The notes below the pieces were generated by a model. It was not told the origin of the DNA. It did not search any database and saw only the letters and a list, made by a program, of their open reading frames with translations. A program made the position numbers and the translations under genes. Of a DNA stretch of 64,000 nucleotides, positions 38,337 to 46,866 are shown one piece after another. Location of the stretch: assembly GCA_020634335.1 (NCBI GenBank), contig JACKBY010000012.1:1-64000 (forward strand), read 5' to 3'. The DNA is from Promineifilum sp. Lineage in GTDB: Bacteria > Chloroflexota > Anaerolineae > Promineifilales > Promineifilaceae. Position 1 is the stretch's first letter; every line of letters starts with the position of its first letter.

Positions 38337-38349
38337 TCATCTGTTAACC

Positions 38350-39339
38350 ATGGTACAAAAACAGGAAAATCCCACGGCGCTTCCGGGCGTCTTTTCGACA
38401 TTAGCCGCCGGCTTTGAGCTGAGCACGCGCTATCTGTGGTTGATGATCGTACCGGCCATTCTCGACTTGTTTCTATGGATTGGGCCGCGCTTGAGCTTTC
38501 GCCCGCTGATCGAGTCGCTTGCCGGGCAACTGCCGCCGCAGGCAATGCCTCTCGATTTGGCCCCGTTACTTGACATGTATGCCGCCCGGTTAAATCATTT
38601 TACCTATCTGAGCGTGCCCCTTTTGGGCGTGCCCGCGCTGATGACCGGATTGACGCCGGAAAAGACACCCATCCAGCCGCTCATTATCGAACGCTCCGGC
38701 ATGGGAGAGTGGTTCGGTTATTTTTTATTGTTTGTTCTGGGTGGACTGCTGCTGGCGGCCATCTATTACAGTCTCATTGCCTATGCGCTGCGGCGAGCGG
38801 GGGCCCTGGCCGCGGGCACGCCCATGCCACCGGCGCGGCTTGGGCGGCGAACGGCGCGCACATGGCTTCGCTTGATCGGCCTGGCGCTGTTGTTCCTGGT
38901 CTTTCTCATCGTGGTCGCCTTTCCCACCTCGCTAGTTGTCGGGTTTGCATCGCTATTAAGCCAGGCTCTGGCTATCCTCATTCTCATGGGCGCGCTGGTG
39001 CTTATCATCTGGATCGTCATGTTTCTCAGCTATACCCCCCAGGGCATGACGCTCAACCCCGGCCGGTTCGCGGCGTCGCTGATCGAGAGCGTGCGCCTGT
39101 TTCGAGTCAATCTGCCGGCCTCCCTGGGATTGCTGTTCGTCGTCACACTAGCTAGACGGGCACTGAGCCTGATCCTGTTGACGGCCGATTCCGGCACCTG
39201 GGTAACGGGCATCAACCTGCTGGCCCATGCCTACATTACGACGGCGCTTATCGTGTCCATGTTCATTTTCTATCGTGATCGCTACACCGCGTCTCTCCAG
39301 GAAACGCGATCACCAAACAAAGTCGAGCAAGTGAATTAA
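38350..39339 (+). CDS. Multi-pass membrane protein, uncharacterised
   Basis: 329 aa with about six hydrophobic segments (near 28-48, 85-105, 112-135, 172-198, 200-222 and 260-300 in rough placement) and a short polar C-terminus. The pattern resembles DUF4013/DUF7544-type glycerophosphodiester or exporter-like membrane proteins, but no catalytic motif is visible. It lies 7 bases before gyrB and may be co-transcribed with it. Confidence 0.72.
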   Translation: MVQKQENPTALPGVFSTLAAGFELSTRYLWLMIVPAILDLFLWIGPRLSFRPLIESLAGQLPPQAMPLDLAPLLDMYAARLNHFTYLSVPLLGVPALMTGLTPEKTPIQPLIIERSGMGEWFGYFLLFVLGGLLLAAIYYSLIAYALRRAGALAAGTPMPPARLGRRTARTWLRLIGLALLFLVFLIVVAFPTSLVVGFASLLSQALAILILMGALVLIIWIVMFLSYTPQGMTLNPGRFAASLIESVRLFRVNLPASLGLLFVVTLARRALSLILLTADSGTWVTGINLLAHAYITTALIVSMFIFYRDRYTASLQETRSPNKVEQVN

Positions 39340-39346
39340 TAAATCT

Positions 39347-41290
39347 ATGAGCAGCAAGACCAGAAAAAACGGAAATTCTACGGACGTCCATTATGACGCC
39401 GGTAATATCCAGGTGTTGAAGGGTCTGGAGGCGGTGCGCCGCCGGCCGGGCATGTACGTCGGCGGAACCGACATCAAGGCCTTCCATCACCTCGTGAACG
39501 AAATCGTCGATAACTCCATTGACGAGGCGCTGGCCGGTCGATGCGATCGTATCGAAGTAACCATCAATCCCGACGGCAGCGTCAGCGTGACGGACAACGG
39601 ATTTGGTATTCCGGTCGACATGCACCCCACCGAGAAAGTCTCGGCCCTGCAGGTCGTCCATACCAGCCTCCATTCCGGCGGCAAATTCGACAACGCCGCC
39701 TACAAGGTCTCCGGCGGTTTGCACGGCGTCGGCGCGGCGGCCGTCAATGCACTGTCGGAGTGGATGGAAGTTGAGGTGAAGCGCGACGGCGGGGTCTGGC
39801 GGCAACGCTACGAGCGCGGCATTCCGGTGACGCCCGTTGAGCGTCTTCGTTCCCTCAAGAAAGGGGAAGGCACCGGCACGACGACGACTTTCAAGGCCGA
39901 CTCCATCATCTTTACAGAAGACAACGTCTATCGTTTCGAGATGCTGGTGACGCGCTTCCGCGAGATGGCCTTCGTGACCAGCGGTGTGTTTCTGAAGATG
40001 CGCGACGAACGGGTATCGCCCGGCCGCGAGATGAATTTCTACTTCGAGGGCGGGGTTCGCTCATTCGTCCGCTATCTCAACCGCAACCGCAAGGTGCTTC
40101 ATGCCCCCGTGTACGCCCATAAAGAGTTGGATAACGTCGATGTCGAGGTGGCCCTCCAGTATACCGACGGCGTCGCCATCTCCGAATTTGCCTTTGCCAA
40201 CACGATCAATACTCCCGACGGTGGCACGCACCTGACCGGCGCGCGCACGGCGCTCACGCGCGTCATCAACAACTACGCGCGCAAGAACAACTTCCTGAAG
40301 GACAAGGACAAGAACTTCTCATCAGATGATACACGCGAGGGCGTGACGCTGGTCGTCAGCGTGAAACACCCCGACCCGCAATTCGAGAGCCAGACCAAAG
40401 TCAAGCTGATGAACGCCGAGGTGGCGGGGCAGGTATCGGCCGTCCTGGGCGAGGCCTTGCAAGCATTTCTGGACGAAAACCCGCGCGAAGCCAAGCGCAT
40501 CATCGAACGCTGCCTGACCTCATCGCGCGCCCGCGACGCGGCCAAGGCCGCCCGTGAACTGGTCATGCGCAAGAGCGCTCTCGACAGCCTGACCCTGCCG
40601 GGCAAGTTGGCCGACTGCTCCGAGCGCGACCCCGCGCGGGCCGAACTGTACATCGTCGAGGGCGAATCGGCCGGCGGCACGGCCAAGCAAGGACGCGACC
40701 GTCACTTCCAGGCCATCCTGCCCCTGCGCGGCAAAATCCTGAACACGGAACGCGCCCGGCTGGACAAGATTCTGGGCAACAACGAAGTGAAAGCGCTCAT
40801 CTCCGCGCTGGGGACGGGCATCGGCGAATCGTTTGACCTGACCAACCTGCGCTACGGCCGCACGATCATCATGACCGACGCTGACGTCGACGGCAGCCAT
40901 ATCCGCACCCTGTTGCTTACCTTCTTCTTCCGCTACATGCCGACGCTCATCGAAAACGGGCATCTCTACATCGCCCAGCCGCCGCTTTATGCCATCAAGC
41001 ACGGCAAGGATATCTCCTACGCCTACACCGAGGGCGAGCGCGAGACGCTGATGAAGAAGCTCAACGGCCAGAAATTCAGCCTCCAGCGCTACAAGGGTCT
41101 GGGTGAGATGAACGCCGAGCAGTTGTGGGAAACGACAATGGACCCCAACGTGCGCACCCTGTTGCAAGTAACGGTCGAAGATGCCGTTGTGGCCGACCGC
41201 ACGTTTGACATGCTGATGGGCGACGAGGTTGCCCCGCGGCGGCGTTTTATTACGACGCACGCCAGCGAAGTGCGAAACCTGGACGTATAA
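39347..41290 (+). CDS. gyrB: DNA gyrase subunit B (type IIA topoisomerase B subunit)
   Basis: ATPase and TOPRIM subunit that introduces negative supercoils. 647 aa. GHKL ATPase: RRRPGMYVGGTD, NEIVDNSIDEALAG (catalytic Glu, Asn), TDNGFGIPVD, GGLHGVGAAAVNALS. TOPRIM: EGESAGGTAKQGRD, DADVDGSHIRTLLLTF. C-terminal QRYKGLGEMNAEQLWETTM. GyrB is preferred over ParE from general sequence style; gyrA is not in the window. Confidence 0.93.
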   Translation: MSSKTRKNGNSTDVHYDAGNIQVLKGLEAVRRRPGMYVGGTDIKAFHHLVNEIVDNSIDEALAGRCDRIEVTINPDGSVSVTDNGFGIPVDMHPTEKVSALQVVHTSLHSGGKFDNAAYKVSGGLHGVGAAAVNALSEWMEVEVKRDGGVWRQRYERGIPVTPVERLRSLKKGEGTGTTTTFKADSIIFTEDNVYRFEMLVTRFREMAFVTSGVFLKMRDERVSPGREMNFYFEGGVRSFVRYLNRNRKVLHAPVYAHKELDNVDVEVALQYTDGVAISEFAFANTINTPDGGTHLTGARTALTRVINNYARKNNFLKDKDKNFSSDDTREGVTLVVSVKHPDPQFESQTKVKLMNAEVAGQVSAVLGEALQAFLDENPREAKRIIERCLTSSRARDAAKAARELVMRKSALDSLTLPGKLADCSERDPARAELYIVEGESAGGTAKQGRDRHFQAILPLRGKILNTERARLDKILGNNEVKALISALGTGIGESFDLTNLRYGRTIIMTDADVDGSHIRTLLLTFFFRYMPTLIENGHLYIAQPPLYAIKHGKDISYAYTEGERETLMKKLNGQKFSLQRYKGLGEMNAEQLWETTMDPNVRTLLQVTVEDAVVADRTFDMLMGDEVAPRRRFITTHASEVRNLDV

Positions 41291-41313
41291 TAAAGTCTGC
41301 TCTAGCGTAATGA

Positions 41314-41345
41314 GCGGCCTGCCCGTCGTCCAACGGGCAGGCCGC
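41314..41345. terminator. Bidirectional terminator hairpin between gyrB and modB
   Basis: A 12-bp perfect stem (GCGGCCTGCCCG/CGGGCAGGCCGC) with an 8-base loop between convergent genes. Neither side has a strong U-run. Confidence 0.65.
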
Positions 41346-41349
41346 CTTG

Positions 41350-42183
41350 TCACGCCTCTTCTTCTCCCCCGCCCAAAAGCCCTTTCATCAACAACAAAAT
41401 AACGAAGGAAAATGTCACCAGGATGACCGACAGGGTGACGGCCACACCGAGGTCTAGCTCGAAACCCAAATAGATCGCCAGGGGCATCGTCTGCGTGCGG
41501 CCGGGGAAGTTGCCGGCAAAAATGATCGTCGCCCCGAACTCGCCCAGCGCCCGCGCCCAGGCGAGAGCGACGCCGGTCAGCAGCGCGCGGCGCGCCAACG
41601 GCACTGTCACGTGCCGGAATGTCTGCCAATGGGTGGCCCCGTCGATGGCGGCGGCGTCTTCCAGCTCCGGCTCAACCGCGCCAAAGCCGATCGAGGCCGC
41701 GCGAATAAACAGCGAGACGGCGATGAATGTCTGGGCGATGACCACGGCCGCCTCGGTGAATGTCACCCGCAGGCCCCATTCGGCCAACGGCGCGCCAATC
41801 CAGCCACGACGGCCGAAGACGAGCAAAAGCGACAACCCGGCCACAGCCGGCGGCAAGACAATCGGTAAATCGATGAGATTGTCGACCAGCGTGCGGCCGG
41901 AGAAATTTCGCCGCGCCATCAGATAGGCGGCCGGCGTGCCCAACAGGACCGCCAGCAGCGTCGCCCCCGTGCTCGTCCGCAGGCTGAGACTTATCGCCGA
42001 GCGCACTTGCGGCAGGGCGAGATTGGACATCAGATCGGCCGGAGAACTGAACGAGAATAAGGCCAGAAGCGGCAACACGAGAAACAGCAACAACGGCAGC
42101 GATAACGCCCACCAAGCTTCAGGCTTGTGGCGTCGCCGTGGCGGGCGACGACGAGCTTCCGCCGACAAGCCGGGCCACCTCAT
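41350..42183 (-). CDS. modB: Molybdate (or tungstate) ABC transporter permease
   Basis: 277 aa with five to six membrane segments after an Arg-rich N-terminus. The permease EAA loop is EDAAAIDGATHWQTFRHVTVP, and the VVIAQTFIAVSLFIRAA and LGEFGATIIFAGNFPGRTQT segments are typical of ModB. It overlaps modA by four bases (ATGA). The ATPase gene modC is absent: the next gene downstream is convergent gyrB. Confidence 0.93.
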   Translation of the reverse strand: MRWPGLSAEARRRPPRRRHKPEAWWALSLPLLLFLVLPLLALFSFSSPADLMSNLALPQVRSAISLSLRTSTGATLLAVLLGTPAAYLMARRNFSGRTLVDNLIDLPIVLPPAVAGLSLLLVFGRRGWIGAPLAEWGLRVTFTEAAVVIAQTFIAVSLFIRAASIGFGAVEPELEDAAAIDGATHWQTFRHVTVPLARRALLTGVALAWARALGEFGATIIFAGNFPGRTQTMPLAIYLGFELDLGVAVTLSVILVTFSFVILLLMKGLLGGGEEEA

Positions 42184-43016
42184 TGAGGAATGCCCGCTCC
42201 AAAGCCGTAGCCGGCCAGGATTTGCTGGCCATCGTCGCTGAGCACGAAGTCCATAAAGGAGCGGGCGGCTGCCTGATGGGGCGAGTCATTGAGAACCGCG
42301 ATGGGATAGTGGGCGATGCTGTTGAGCGCATCTGGGATGTCCAGACGCCCCACGCCCGGCGCAGTCGCCAGATCGCTGGTGTAGACGATGCCCGCGTCGG
42401 CCTCGCCCAGAGACACTTTATTAAGAACGGCGCGCACGTTCTCCTCATAGGACACAACATTGGCTAACACGTCAGGCTGGAATGATTCGCCGAAGGACGG
42501 ATCGGCCGACGCCGCGACCAGAAACGCCAGCGAATAGCGGCCGACCGGAACTTCCTCGGCCGCCAAAACCAGCAGCACGTGCGGGTTCCTGAGGTCTTGC
42601 AGAGACGTGAGGTTGCCGGGATTATCGGCCGGGTAGATGACGACCAGCCGGTTGGTCACGAAAACGACTGGCGCACCGGCGTCGATTCGGCCGGCGGCCA
42701 CGGCCGCCTCCATTTGCTCCGGATTGGCGCTGGCGAACACGTCAACGGGGGCCCCGGCGCCGATCTGGGCGGCCAGTTGGTTCGATCCCGCAAAATTGAA
42801 GGTTAGCGTGACGTTGGGATGATCGGCTTCGTAGCGCTCCGCCATCTCGCCGAAGGCGTCGGTCAACGAGGCCGCGGCATAAACCGTCAGGGCTGTGTCA
42901 ATGGCCGGTGATCGACCACCTTCTCCCGCCGGGGTGCAAGCGACTAAAAGAGAAGTGGCCAAAATCGCCACTAAAAAGTAGCAGACTTGCCGCACGAATG
43001 GCACGGAATGTGACAT
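42180..43016 (-). CDS. modA: Molybdate-binding lipoprotein ModA
   Basis: 278 aa. Lipobox LLVACTP. LTVYAAASLTDAFGEMAERY, FAGSNQLAAQIGAGAPVDVFASA and the C-terminal SFMDFVLSDDGQQILAGYGFG are diagnostic. GGAGG lies 10 bases before the ATG. Transcribed with modB and likely with the PadR gene 30 bases upstream. Tungstate specificity cannot be excluded. Confidence 0.95.
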   Translation of the reverse strand: MSHSVPFVRQVCYFLVAILATSLLVACTPAGEGGRSPAIDTALTVYAAASLTDAFGEMAERYEADHPNVTLTFNFAGSNQLAAQIGAGAPVDVFASANPEQMEAAVAAGRIDAGAPVVFVTNRLVVIYPADNPGNLTSLQDLRNPHVLLVLAAEEVPVGRYSLAFLVAASADPSFGESFQPDVLANVVSYEENVRAVLNKVSLGEADAGIVYTSDLATAPGVGRLDIPDALNSIAHYPIAVLNDSPHQAAARSFMDFVLSDDGQQILAGYGFGAGIPQ

Positions 43017-43046
43017 AGACCGTGTTCCTCCACATTAGTTTAGGAC

Positions 43047-43595
43047 CTATACCATCTCGACCGGATCGTCGAGCAGCGACCTCAGCCATTCGCGTATAGC
43101 CCCGATGTGGCTGAGCCGGTAGCGGCGGACGGCCAACAAATAAGCAGTGCTGTTCTCTTTGCCCGTTTCCTGAGTCGCCAGCCATTCGTCACACATGTCT
43201 TGCTGTCGCCGAATCAGGCGCACGGCCGTCCGTTGCCCATGCCCATCTCGCAGAGCAAAGTACAACTTGAGCATAAAATCCAGACGCATTTCGCGCGGTA
43301 TCGTCACCGGTTCGGCCAGCCAACGGTCGAAGGCTTGCGCTCCCGTCGTCGTCAAATGATATACCTTGCGTGGTGGGCGAGTATCCTGAATTTCCAGTTC
43401 CGCTCGCAGCAAGCCTTCCCCCTCCAGCCTGGACAACAAAGCATAGAGATGGCTCTGCTTTATACGCCACACCGCCTGGAGTTCCGGCGTATCGGTCAGC
43501 CGGCGATAGATCTCATAACCGTGCAACGGCCCCTGGTGGACAAATCCGAGGAGGGCGTAAGCCGTGGAAAGAGGGGCGCGCAAGAGGGGACTCAT
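43047..43595 (-). CDS. PadR-family transcriptional regulator
   Basis: About 182 aa from the ATG of MSPLLRAPLSTAYALLGFV; a TTG five codons earlier is less likely because it would sit inside a palindrome at the transcript start. N-terminal winged helix (FVHQGPLHGYEIYRRLTD, IKQSHLYALLSRLEGEGLL, RKVYHLTTTG), then the helical PadR_C dimerisation region. PadR proteins usually repress adjacent genes. It leads the PadR-modA-modB unit, so control of molybdate uptake or autoregulation is a reasonable inference. Confidence 0.9.
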   Translation of the reverse strand: MSPLLRAPLSTAYALLGFVHQGPLHGYEIYRRLTDTPELQAVWRIKQSHLYALLSRLEGEGLLRAELEIQDTRPPRKVYHLTTTGAQAFDRWLAEPVTIPREMRLDFMLKLYFALRDGHGQRTAVRLIRRQQDMCDEWLATQETGKENSTAYLLAVRRYRLSHIGAIREWLRSLLDDPVEMV

Positions 43596-43599
43596 TTTA

Positions 43600-43609
43600 T
43601 GAATATTCA
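43600..43609. promoter_or_regulatory. Candidate PadR operator
   Basis: Perfect 10-bp palindrome TGAATATTCA located at the predicted transcription start, between the -10 element and the PadR ATG. Position and symmetry fit an autoregulatory operator. Confidence 0.4.
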
Positions 43610-43616
43610 ATAAATA

Positions 43617-43644
43617 AGTATATATCGATTTAGATAGTCGTCAA
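43617..43644 (-). promoter_or_regulatory. Promoter of the PadR-modAB unit
   Basis: On the - strand TTGACG, 16-base spacer, TATACT. Confidence 0.65.
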
Positions 43645-43683
43645 TCGTGTAGCCGGCGTTCAGGGTTTTTCAGTTGTCCAAGT

Positions 43684-43754
43684 GTAGCGCCGGATTCTTA
43701 TCCGGCGGCCGAGAACGAGCGGGGCTGCGGAGCCGGTTAATAAACCGGCGCTAC
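43684..43754. repeat. REP/BIME-like mirrored double hairpin
   Basis: The 71-bp element has inverted ends GTAGCGCCGG and CCGGCGCTAC. Inside are two 7-bp hairpins with 4-base loops: GCCGGAT-TCTT-ATCCGGC and GCCGGTT-AATA-AACCGGC. It lies between the divergent PadR and nuclease genes and resembles short dispersed palindromic elements. I saw no second copy in this window. Confidence 0.7.
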
Positions 43755-43835
43755 GGAGAGCGATCGATTACTGAAAACCCCGGCCGGCGTGTTGAATCGG
43801 ATGACTCTCTCTGAAAAACAGTTACCATTAACCTT

Positions 43836-44615
43836 ATGAAGAGACGTGATCCTAGACACAGGTATGCTGTCATATCGACCATGAATTTCGTGCGCTGGGC
43901 AGTTCTTCTGATCGCGTCCTGTTGTCTCATCAACGTGGCCGCGAGTGGCTGCACCCCATCCGAATCAGCGACCCAAAACAATCAACCCGCCACCCCGACG
44001 CGTTTGCCCGGCACGCCGCTGCCCAGCCTGAACAATTCGACCGTGGCCAATCCGACTGCGCCGGCCGGGGAGCGCGCCCGGGTCACGCGCGTCTACGACG
44101 GCGACACGATTGACGTCGAGTTGAGCGGCCGTACCTATCGCCTCCGCTACATCGGCATCGACTCACCCGAACGGGATGAACCTTTCTATGAGGAGGCTTC
44201 GGACTTCAATCGCGAGATGGTCGAGGATCAGACCGTCATCCTGGTGCGTGATGTCAGTGATACCGATCAGTATGGCCGTCTTTTACGTTATGTCTACCTT
44301 GAGGATGGTACGTTCGTCAATGCCAAAATGATGCGCATGGGCATGGCGCGGCTGGTCACCTTTCCGCCCGACGTGGCCCAGACCGATTATCTGCGCGGCC
44401 TGCAAGGCGAGGCGAAAGAAGCGGCGGCGGGCATGTGGAGCCGGCCCGATCTCACCGGCCCCTGCGACTGCGATCGCAACCTCTACGATTGTCGCGATTT
44501 CCAGACGCAGGGCGAGGCTCAGACGTGCTTCGAATACTGCTGGGACACGACCGGGCGCGACGTTCACCATCTGGACGGTGGCGGCGACGGTCGCGTGTGT
44601 GAGGCCTTACCCTGA
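43836..44615 (+). CDS. Thermonuclease (SNase-like) lipoprotein with C-terminal Excalibur-like motif
   Basis: 259 aa (a Met at residue 16 is an alternative start). Signal and lipobox-like AASGCTPS, a Thr/Pro linker, then a staphylococcal-nuclease domain: ARVTRVYDGDTIDVELSG (Ca-binding Asp), RLRYIGIDSPERDEP (catalytic Arg) and DQYGRLLRYVYLEDG. The Cys-rich end CDCDRNLYDCRDFQTQGEAQ and the closing DGGGDGRVCEALP match the Excalibur calcium-binding motif. It would degrade extracellular nucleic acid, perhaps for nutrient scavenging. Confidence 0.87.
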   Translation: MKRRDPRHRYAVISTMNFVRWAVLLIASCCLINVAASGCTPSESATQNNQPATPTRLPGTPLPSLNNSTVANPTAPAGERARVTRVYDGDTIDVELSGRTYRLRYIGIDSPERDEPFYEEASDFNREMVEDQTVILVRDVSDTDQYGRLLRYVYLEDGTFVNAKMMRMGMARLVTFPPDVAQTDYLRGLQGEAKEAAAGMWSRPDLTGPCDCDRNLYDCRDFQTQGEAQTCFEYCWDTTGRDVHHLDGGGDGRVCEALP

Positions 44616-44621
44616 TCGCTG

Positions 44622-45134
44622 GTGGAGAGGAAACAGCCCGTGTTCTTCTATTTATTTGGCCTGCCGGCGGCGGGCAAGAACTTCGTGGGGCGCGTCCTGG
44701 CGGAAGAGTTCAACTATACCTTCTATGATGGCGACGCCGATCTAACCTATGAAATGCTCGAGGCGATGCGTCGGGAACGGCCGTTCACCGAGCCGATGCG
44801 CGATCGTTTTTACAGCCTGCTCATCGACCGCATTGCCGCATTACGGGCGGCTCATTCGCGGCTGGCCTTTAGCCAGGCCACTTTCAAAGAGCGCCACCGC
44901 CTGCTGATGCGGGAAACATTCCCGGATGTGATTTTTGTACTGGTGGAAGCCGACCCGGCGGTGCGCCGCCGTCGTTTGGCGCGAGGCGGCAACCCGGTTA
45001 CCATCGCCTATGCGGAAAGGATCGACAGGCTCTTTGAACCGCCGCGCCACCCCCACGTGGTCATCCACAACGATGGGGGACGGGAGGAAGTCGTGGGGCA
45101 GCTGGGCGCGTTGCTCGCCGGTCTGGAGGGCTAG
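44622..45134 (+). CDS. Small P-loop kinase (gluconate/shikimate-kinase-like)
   Basis: 170 aa with a GTG start seven bases after the nuclease stop; the run GTGGAGAGG leaves a slightly later GTG possible. P-loop GLPAAGKNFVG, then YDGDADLTYEMLEAMRRERPF resembling the substrate region of gluconokinase-type enzymes, and a lid segment RRRRLARGGNP. Substrate unknown. It ends by sharing a CTAG with the stop of the convergent YbaK gene. Confidence 0.75.
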   Translation: MERKQPVFFYLFGLPAAGKNFVGRVLAEEFNYTFYDGDADLTYEMLEAMRRERPFTEPMRDRFYSLLIDRIAALRAAHSRLAFSQATFKERHRLLMRETFPDVIFVLVEADPAVRRRRLARGGNPVTIAYAERIDRLFEPPRHPHVVIHNDGGREEVVGQLGALLAGLEG

Positions 45135-45616
45135 GCCGGCACGACCGATACGCGCTCCACGTCACCCAACGCCCGCAGCAAATCGGCTGCGGACAAGATA
45201 ATGGTCGTATTGCGCACCCCGGAGCCGATGGATACCTCGTCCGAACGTAACACGCCTTCATCAAGCAGTATGCGGACCGGGCGGGGCAGGGCAAAGGGCG
45301 AAACCGCGCCGATCTCGTAGCCCGTTACCTGATGCACCTCATCGGCCGAAGCCATCGTCAGGCGTGATTGCCCCAGATAGCGCCGCAACGCTTTCCAGTC
45401 AATTTGGCGCGGTCCGGCCACCAACACCATCAGGTAATCGTCTTGCGCCAGCCGAAAGAGAATGCTGCGCACCACCTGTTCCGGTTGCTGGCCGCGCTCT
45501 TCGGCCGCCTGCTCCAGCGAGAGGATAGGGCCGGGATGGCGAAATTCGCGAAAAGGAACGCCTCGCTCCACCAACGCGTGGCCGACCGGCGTCGAGGGTT
45601 GCTCGTCGGGCATCAA
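45131..45616 (-). CDS. YbaK/EbsC-type aminoacyl-tRNA deacylase domain protein
   Basis: 161 aa. Free-standing editing domain: FREFRHPGPILSLEQAAEE, QVVRSILFRLAQDDYLMVLVAG, SADEVHQVTGYEIGAVSPFA, and GSGVRNTTIILSAADL. Such proteins hydrolyse mischarged Cys- or Ala/Ser-tRNA. It overlaps the end of the upstream amidotransferase gene by four bases. Confidence 0.88.
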   Translation of the reverse strand: MMPDEQPSTPVGHALVERGVPFREFRHPGPILSLEQAAEERGQQPEQVVRSILFRLAQDDYLMVLVAGPRQIDWKALRRYLGQSRLTMASADEVHQVTGYEIGAVSPFALPRPVRILLDEGVLRSDEVSIGSGVRNTTIILSAADLLRALGDVERVSVVPA

Positions 45617-46359
45617 TTCGACCCGGCGTCAACCAGCGCGCGGAACAGGGACAGCATCACCGGATCGTCGTGGACGAGGTTCTCCGGATGCCACTGGACG
45701 CCCAGGGCAAAGGGATGGTCAATGACCTCGACACTTTCGATCAGACCATCGGGCGCGTGGGCCGTCGCCGCCAGCCCGGGAGCAAGATCGCGAATTCCCT
45801 GGTGATGCAGACTGTTGACGCTTGTTTCCCGCCGGCCGAGCGTGTCGGCCAGCTTGCTGCCCGGCTGGATAGTGACTGCATGAGCCTGATGGTTGCGAGG
45901 AAAAACACCAAAGAAGTCGTGCTTGATGGCGCCGGGCATCCATTCCATGACGTCCTCATACAAGGTACCACCCAGCGCGACATTGAGCATCTGGTGGCCG
46001 CGACAAATAGCCAGCAGCGGCTTGCGGTGAGTCACTGCTTCGCGCGCCAGAAAAAGCTCCACGCGGTCGCGGTCGGCATCGATGTCGAAGATGAAGTCAG
46101 CGTGCTCGCTGTGATAGTAGTCCCCGGCGATGTCACCCCCGCCAGTCAGGATCAATCCGTCGAGCCGGGCCAGAACGGCGCTCAAGGCGTCTTCGTCCAG
46201 CCCCAAGGGAATGAGCAACGGAATGCCCCCCGCGGCGGCGACGGCTTCGATGTAGGTCGGCATGAGGGCCATGAGCGGCAGGGGAGGTGTCTGGGCCGAG
46301 GTCTTGCGATACGTGGTCAGGCCGATGACCGGCCTGGATTCAATGTGAGTTGGCGACAT
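45613..46359 (-). CDS. Class I glutamine amidotransferase, gamma-glutamyl-gamma-aminobutyrate hydrolase type (peptidase C26)
   Basis: 248 aa from MSPTHIESRPVIGLTTYR; a longer in-frame version begins within the rplS terminator and is rejected. Nucleophile Cys in LLAICRGHQMLNVALGGTLYED, catalytic His and Glu in GVQWHPENL, and the GLILTGGGDIAGDYY oxyanion region. Resembles PuuD, which releases GABA or cleaves gamma-glutamyl compounds; the rest of the putrescine pathway is not here. Confidence 0.88.
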   Translation of the reverse strand: MSPTHIESRPVIGLTTYRKTSAQTPPLPLMALMPTYIEAVAAAGGIPLLIPLGLDEDALSAVLARLDGLILTGGGDIAGDYYHSEHADFIFDIDADRDRVELFLAREAVTHRKPLLAICRGHQMLNVALGGTLYEDVMEWMPGAIKHDFFGVFPRNHQAHAVTIQPGSKLADTLGRRETSVNSLHHQGIRDLAPGLAATAHAPDGLIESVEVIDHPFALGVQWHPENLVHDDPVMLSLFRALVDAGSN

Positions 46360-46381
46360 AGAAACCCTGAGTTTTTGCGGC

Positions 46382-46416
46382 AAAATAAAAACAGGTGAAA
46401 GAACATCTTCCACCTG
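46382..46416 (-). terminator. Intrinsic terminator of rplS
   Basis: On the - strand a 10-bp stem (CAGGTGGAAG/CTTTCACCTG, one G-U pair) with a 5-base loop, followed by TTTTTATTTT. It lies 62 bases after the rplS stop. Confidence 0.88.
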
Positions 46417-46478
46417 CTATTTTCCTTGATTCGCCCGGAAAAGCCATCGATAAAACATGGCCTTTCGAGCCGGCCAGA

Positions 46479-46844
46479 CTACCGCTGTTCGAAGGCACGC
46501 TTGGCGCGCAGGCGGGTGGCCTTGCCGGTGCGCTCGCGCAGAAAGTAGAGGCGCGCGCGGCGCACGTGGCCCTGGCTATGAATCTCGATCCGCTCGATGC
46601 GCGGCGATCCGACTAAAAAGGTACGCTCGACGCCGATGCCATTAGAGGCAATGCGACGGACGGTGAAATTCGCGTTATTACCGCTGTTGCGCACGCGGAT
46701 CACTGTGCCGCGCACCATCTGCACACGCTCATTCTTGTCGCCGACATTGATGCGCACGTAGATCGTAACGTTGTCGCCCACAGTCACCGCCGGCAGGTCG
46801 GCGTTCATTTCCTTATCAAAAGCTTTCAGCAGTAAGTCAGACAT
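46479..46844 (-). CDS. rplS: 50S ribosomal protein L19
   Basis: 121 aa, complete. VTVGDNVTIYVRINVGDKNE, FTVRRIASNGIGVERTF and the final HSQGHVRRARLYFLRERTGK are the family core. GGAG precedes the ATG. It is transcribed alone rather than with rpsP-rimM-trmD, from a clear promoter, through a leader that contains a terminator-like hairpin, to a clear terminator. Confidence 0.97.
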   Translation of the reverse strand: MSDLLLKAFDKEMNADLPAVTVGDNVTIYVRINVGDKNERVQMVRGTVIRVRNSGNNANFTVRRIASNGIGVERTFLVGSPRIERIEIHSQGHVRRARLYFLRERTGKATRLRAKRAFEQR

Positions 46845-46866
46845 TGATCGTTCTCCAAGGACTCGG

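Noticed and set aside
42180..43595. PadR-modA-modB as a drug-efflux locus
   Set aside because: PadR often controls efflux pumps, but the ModA and ModB signatures are specific and no exporter is present.
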